Positions 61,177 through 64,000 of a DNA stretch of 64,000 nt are shown in pieces. Source of the stretch: an uncultured Eubacterium sp. (GTDB taxonomy: Bacteria; Bacillota; Clostridia; Lachnospirales; Lachnospiraceae). Each line of letters opens with the position of its first letter. Positions within the stretch are counted from its first letter, which is position 1. The position numbers and the translations under genes were made by a program. The notes beneath the pieces were generated by a model. It was given only the letters and a program-made list of their open reading frames with translations. It was not told the DNA's origin and made no database searches. The DNA lies in NCBI GenBank assembly GCA_910589665.1, contig CAJUTR010000012.1, forward strand, positions 6,345 through 70,344, written 5' to 3'.

Positions 61177-61731
61177 TTGAATATCTGGCACGATATTGAC
61201 GAACAGAGGATTTATCCCACAGATTTTATAGCTGTCATTGAAATTTCGAAAGGAAGTAATAAAAAGTACGAACTGGATAAGGAGACGGGGTTGCTCCTAT
61301 TAGACAGGATCCTTTTCACGGCGACGCATTATCCGATGAATTATGGTTTCATTCCGCGAACGTATGGTGATGATAAGGATCCGCTCGACGTGCTGGTGCT
61401 GTGTTCGGAGGCGATTGAGCCGATGACTCTTGTCAGGGCGTATCCCATCGGTGTGATCAGGATGAAAGACTGTGGTATGGACGATGAAAAGATCATTGCG
61501 ATTCCCTATGGAGATCCTACATATATGGGATATACAGATGTGAAACAGCTTCCGACACACATCTTCGCCGAATTGCAGCATTTTTTCACCGTTTATAAAC
61601 ATCTGGAGGGCAAAACGACAGAGGTGGATGAAATGGGCGGCCCGTTGGAGGCGGTTGCAATTATAGAAAAATGTATTGAGCAGTACAAACAAAAATTCAA
61701 GCTTTCAGCACTCGACCGAGGTGAGTGCTAA
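61177..61731 (+). CDS. ppa: Family I inorganic pyrophosphatase
   Basis: A 184-residue soluble pyrophosphatase that removes PPi from biosynthetic reactions. Family I signs: EISKGSNKKYELDKETG, the substrate pocket YPMNYGFIPRTYGDDKDPLD with the metal Asp cluster (DDKDPLDVLVL), and FTVYKHLEGK. AGGAGGTGGAACG precedes a TTG at 61177; the GTG at 61168 lies inside that ribosome site. The last nine residues (SALDRGEC and preceding) are encoded by the CIRCE operator of the next gene, so the C-terminal tail is set by a regulatory sequence. Confidence 0.93.
   Translation: MNIWHDIDEQRIYPTDFIAVIEISKGSNKKYELDKETGLLLLDRILFTATHYPMNYGFIPRTYGDDKDPLDVLVLCSEAIEPMTLVRAYPIGVIRMKDCGMDDEKIIAIPYGDPTYMGYTDVKQLPTHIFAELQHFFTVYKHLEGKTTEVDEMGGPLEAVAIIEKCIEQYKQKFKLSALDRGEC
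61705..61731. promoter_or_regulatory. CIRCE operator (HrcA-binding inverted repeat)
   Basis: TCAGCACTC, nine bases, GAGTGCTAA. This matches the CIRCE consensus TTAGCACTC-N9-GAGTGCTAA at 17 of 18 positions. It lies inside the last nine codons of the pyrophosphatase gene and ends 8 bases before the -35 box of the htpG promoter. Confidence 0.92.
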
Positions 61732-61738
61732 AAAGTTC

Positions 61739-61767
61739 TTGACAACGATTCTTTTCTGTACTAAGAT
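61739..61767 (+). promoter_or_regulatory. Promoter for htpG
   Basis: A perfect TTGACA, a 17-base spacer and TAAGAT at 61762-61767, placed right after the CIRCE operator. Confidence 0.8.
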
Positions 61768-61868
61768 ATGTGATAGATGGTGTTTGGCGAGAGTTTGTGT
61801 CGGTGTGCTGCCTGCCACAGACCGGCCGGAGACTGATACATGTTAGCAGCGCAGAAAAGAGGGAAAAG

Positions 61869-63914
61869 ATGAACAAAGAACAAGGTAGTTTGGCAATCGA
61901 TTCGGAGAATATATTTCCGATCATTAAAAAATGGCTCTATTCTGACCACGACATTTTTATCCGCGAGCTTGTGAGTAACGGCTGCGATGCGATAACGAAG
62001 CTGAAAAAGCTGGACATGATGGGAGAGACGACGCTTCCTGATGATTACAAGGAGAAGATCGAGGTATTCGTCAATGCCGAGGAGAAAACGATTACTTTTG
62101 TCGATAACGGACTCGGTATGACGGCGGACGAGGTGAAGGAATACATTAACCGCATCGCGTTTTCCGGCGCTGCTGATTTTCTTGAAAAATATAAGGACAA
62201 GTCTAGCGAAGACCAGATCATCGGGCACTTTGGACTCGGATTCTACTCTTCCTTTATGGTGGCGGACCGCGTGGAGATCAATACGAAATCTTATCAGGAC
62301 GGGCAGCCTGCCGTTCACTGGGAATCTGAGAGCGGAACGGATTTTGAGATGGGTGACGGCGACTGGGGTCAGATGGGGACGCAGATCATCCTCCACCTGA
62401 ACGAAGACTGTTATGAATTTGCGAATGAATACCGTGTGCGTGAAGTATTAAATAAATACTGTTCATTCATGCCGGTAGAGATTTTCCTGACAAATGAAAA
62501 TGCGGAGACCGAATATGAGACGATCCCGAGTGAGGAAGTGACTGAAGAGGATACGGTGATCGAGGAGATCGTGGAAGAGCCGAAAGACGAGGGCGACGGC
62601 ACGGAAGAGGATGGAAGCGAGGAGAAGGAAGAGCCGGTCAAAAAGACAAAGATCGTGAAGCGTCCGGTTTCGATCAGCGATACGGCGCCGCTTTGGGCAA
62701 AGCATCCGAATGAGTGCTCCGAAGAAGATTATAAGGCGTTTTACCGCAAAGTATTTCAGGATTACAGGGAACCGCTGTTTTGGATCCATCTGAATATGGA
62801 TTATCCGTTTAACCTGAAAGGAATTTTGTATTTCCCAAAAGTAAACTTAGAGTATGAGAACGCGGAAGGAATCATAAAGCTTTATAACAATCAGGTCTTT
62901 ATCGCAGATAATATAAAGGAAGTGATACCGGAGTTCCTTCTTCTATTGAAAGGAGTCATCGACTGTCCGGACCTTCCGTTAAATGTGTCGCGCAGCGCGC
63001 TCCAGAACGACGGTTTCGTGACAAAGATTTCGGAATACATCACGAAAAAAGTAGCCGACAAACTGAGCGGCATGTGTAAGACCGACCGAGAGAATTATGA
63101 GAAATACTGGGATGACATCAGTCCGTTTATCAAATATGGATGCCTGAAAGATCAGAAATTCCAGGAAAAGATGAAAGACTTTATCCTGTTCAAAGATCTG
63201 GACGACAAATTTATGACGATGAAGGAATATCTCGAGAATGTGGGTGTGCCGGAAGCGGAAGTGGTAGAGCCGGGCGAAGAAGCCGAAGGAGAAGAACCAC
63301 AGGAGCCGCCGAAAACGACGATCTATTATGTGACGGATGTCCAGCAGCAGAGCCAGTACATCAATCTGTTCCGCGAGCAGGAGATGAACGCGTTTGTCCT
63401 GACGCACAGCATCGACCAGCCGTTTATCTCTTCGCTGGAGGCCGGGGATGACAATGTGAAGTTCCAGCGGATAGACGCCGAGGTGACGGATGATTTTAAA
63501 GAAGAAATCGATGGGGAAGAGCTGAAAGAGCAGACCGATGTTCTTACGAAGCTGTTCCAAAAGGCGTTAGGGAAAGAGAAGCTCGAAGTAAAGGTTGAAA
63601 AGCTGAAAAATGAAAAGATCTCATCAATGATCACCGTATCCGAGGAGACGAGGCGGATGCAGGATATGATGAAAATGTACGCCATGAACGGTATGGGCGG
63701 AATGGGTGATTTCGGCGGAGAGACACTTGTCCTTAACGCGAATAACAGCCTTGTAAAATACCTGACAAAACATCAGGACGGTGAACACGCGGAATTGTTC
63801 TGCAAACAGCTGTATGACCTTGCGATGATAAGCAATAAGCCGCTTGCTCCAGAGGAGATGACAGAATTTATCCAGAGGAGCAATGAGATCATGGAACTGC
63901 TTTCAGGAAAATAA
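61869..63914 (+). CDS. htpG: Molecular chaperone HtpG (Hsp90)
   Basis: Bacterial Hsp90, 681 residues, an ATP-driven chaperone dimer. The GHKL ATPase domain (about 1-215) shows FIRELVSNGCDAITKLKKL, VDNGLGMTADEV, and IGHFGLGFYSSFMVADRVEI. An acidic, Glu-rich linker (about 225-270) is longer than in E. coli HtpG. The middle domain has KGILYFPKVN and LPLNVSRSALQND, and the C-terminal dimerisation domain ends with EFIQRSNEIMELL. The classical ATP-lid and catalytic Glu (in RELVSN) are present. AGAGGGAAAAG precedes the ATG at 61869. The upstream CIRCE site points to HrcA control. Confidence 0.95.
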   Translation: MNKEQGSLAIDSENIFPIIKKWLYSDHDIFIRELVSNGCDAITKLKKLDMMGETTLPDDYKEKIEVFVNAEEKTITFVDNGLGMTADEVKEYINRIAFSGAADFLEKYKDKSSEDQIIGHFGLGFYSSFMVADRVEINTKSYQDGQPAVHWESESGTDFEMGDGDWGQMGTQIILHLNEDCYEFANEYRVREVLNKYCSFMPVEIFLTNENAETEYETIPSEEVTEEDTVIEEIVEEPKDEGDGTEEDGSEEKEEPVKKTKIVKRPVSISDTAPLWAKHPNECSEEDYKAFYRKVFQDYREPLFWIHLNMDYPFNLKGILYFPKVNLEYENAEGIIKLYNNQVFIADNIKEVIPEFLLLLKGVIDCPDLPLNVSRSALQNDGFVTKISEYITKKVADKLSGMCKTDRENYEKYWDDISPFIKYGCLKDQKFQEKMKDFILFKDLDDKFMTMKEYLENVGVPEAEVVEPGEEAEGEEPQEPPKTTIYYVTDVQQQSQYINLFREQEMNAFVLTHSIDQPFISSLEAGDDNVKFQRIDAEVTDDFKEEIDGEELKEQTDVLTKLFQKALGKEKLEVKVEKLKNEKISSMITVSEETRRMQDMMKMYAMNGMGGMGDFGGETLVLNANNSLVKYLTKHQDGEHAELFCKQLYDLAMISNKPLAPEEMTEFIQRSNEIMELLSGK

Positions 63915-63921
63915 ATCTAAG

Positions 63922-63952
63922 AGGTGCGCGATTTTTGGGCCGCACCTTTTTT
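63922..63952 (+). terminator. Terminator after htpG
   Basis: AGGTGCG at 63922-63928 pairs with CGCACCT at 63941-63947, followed by six T residues. Confidence 0.88.
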
Positions 63953-64000
63953 ACTTTATAGGAAATTCCGACTTTTTGTGGCACAAAGAAAAGCGTATAT

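Noticed and set aside
61770..61868. N-terminal extension of HtpG
   Set aside because: It lies directly after the promoter and lacks a ribosome site; the HtpG N-terminus is normal at 61869.

Overview
The window looks like a chromosomal segment of an endospore-forming member of the Clostridia, most like Lachnospiraceae. The evidence is spoIVB and spo0A, Firmicute-type promoters with 17-base spacers, strong Shine-Dalgarno sequences with many GTG and TTG starts, a CIRCE operator, and families typical of that group (HemZ, FabV, YesMN kinases, DUF5721, DUF5662, PTS IICBA). It is gene-dense. I see no tRNA, rRNA, CRISPR array, prophage, transposase or insertion sequence, and no gene-free stretch above about 280 bases.

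Layout. 1-10 kb: recN (left-truncated) and spoIVB, then an OmpR-type regulator/kinase pair, an alkyltransferase-deoxyinosine glycosylase fusion, a secreted polysaccharide deacetylase, a secreted NlpC/P60 protein, and spo0A. The usual recN-spoIVB-spo0A order is interrupted by about 7 kb. 10-18 kb: relA, a metallo-hydrolase, hemZ, hisS, aspS and galM in one direction; hemZ, hisS and aspS carry related hairpin leader elements. 19-22.5 kb: two membrane proteins, fabV, and arcC on the minus strand. 22.7-32 kb: a YesN/YesM two-component system followed by a YtfQ-YtfR-YtfT-YjfF-like sugar ABC transporter and a second, paralogous binding lipoprotein that may be a co-sensor. 32-43.9 kb: a beta-CASP nuclease, an EAL phosphodiesterase with a dead GGDEF domain, transaldolase and split transketolase, a chemoreceptor, a DUF5662 protein, cysK, a GHL10 secreted glycosidase, a PAP2 phosphatase and a membrane protein.

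44-51.6 kb: the most unusual region, a ten-gene operon resembling a reduced Tad (type IVc) pilus or secretion system. It has a TadZ-like ParA protein, a large secreted beta-helix/InlB-repeat/Ig-like protein, a TadA-like ATPase, one TadB/C-like membrane protein, four small proteins that start directly with a Flp-like E-Y-G core and lack a leader peptide, and two TadE-like minor subunits.

51.6-64 kb: a CNNM/CBS transporter and an ABC-F ATPase on the minus strand, a GH13 isoamylase-like protein that has lost all three catalytic residues, a small cysteine-rich protein, a DUF5721 protein, a Y-family polymerase with a short YolD-like partner, a glucose-type PTS permease, pyrophosphatase, and htpG. 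htpG has a consensus promoter and a CIRCE operator embedded in the last codons of the pyrophosphatase gene.

All assignments come from reading motifs and context by eye; no database search was run.
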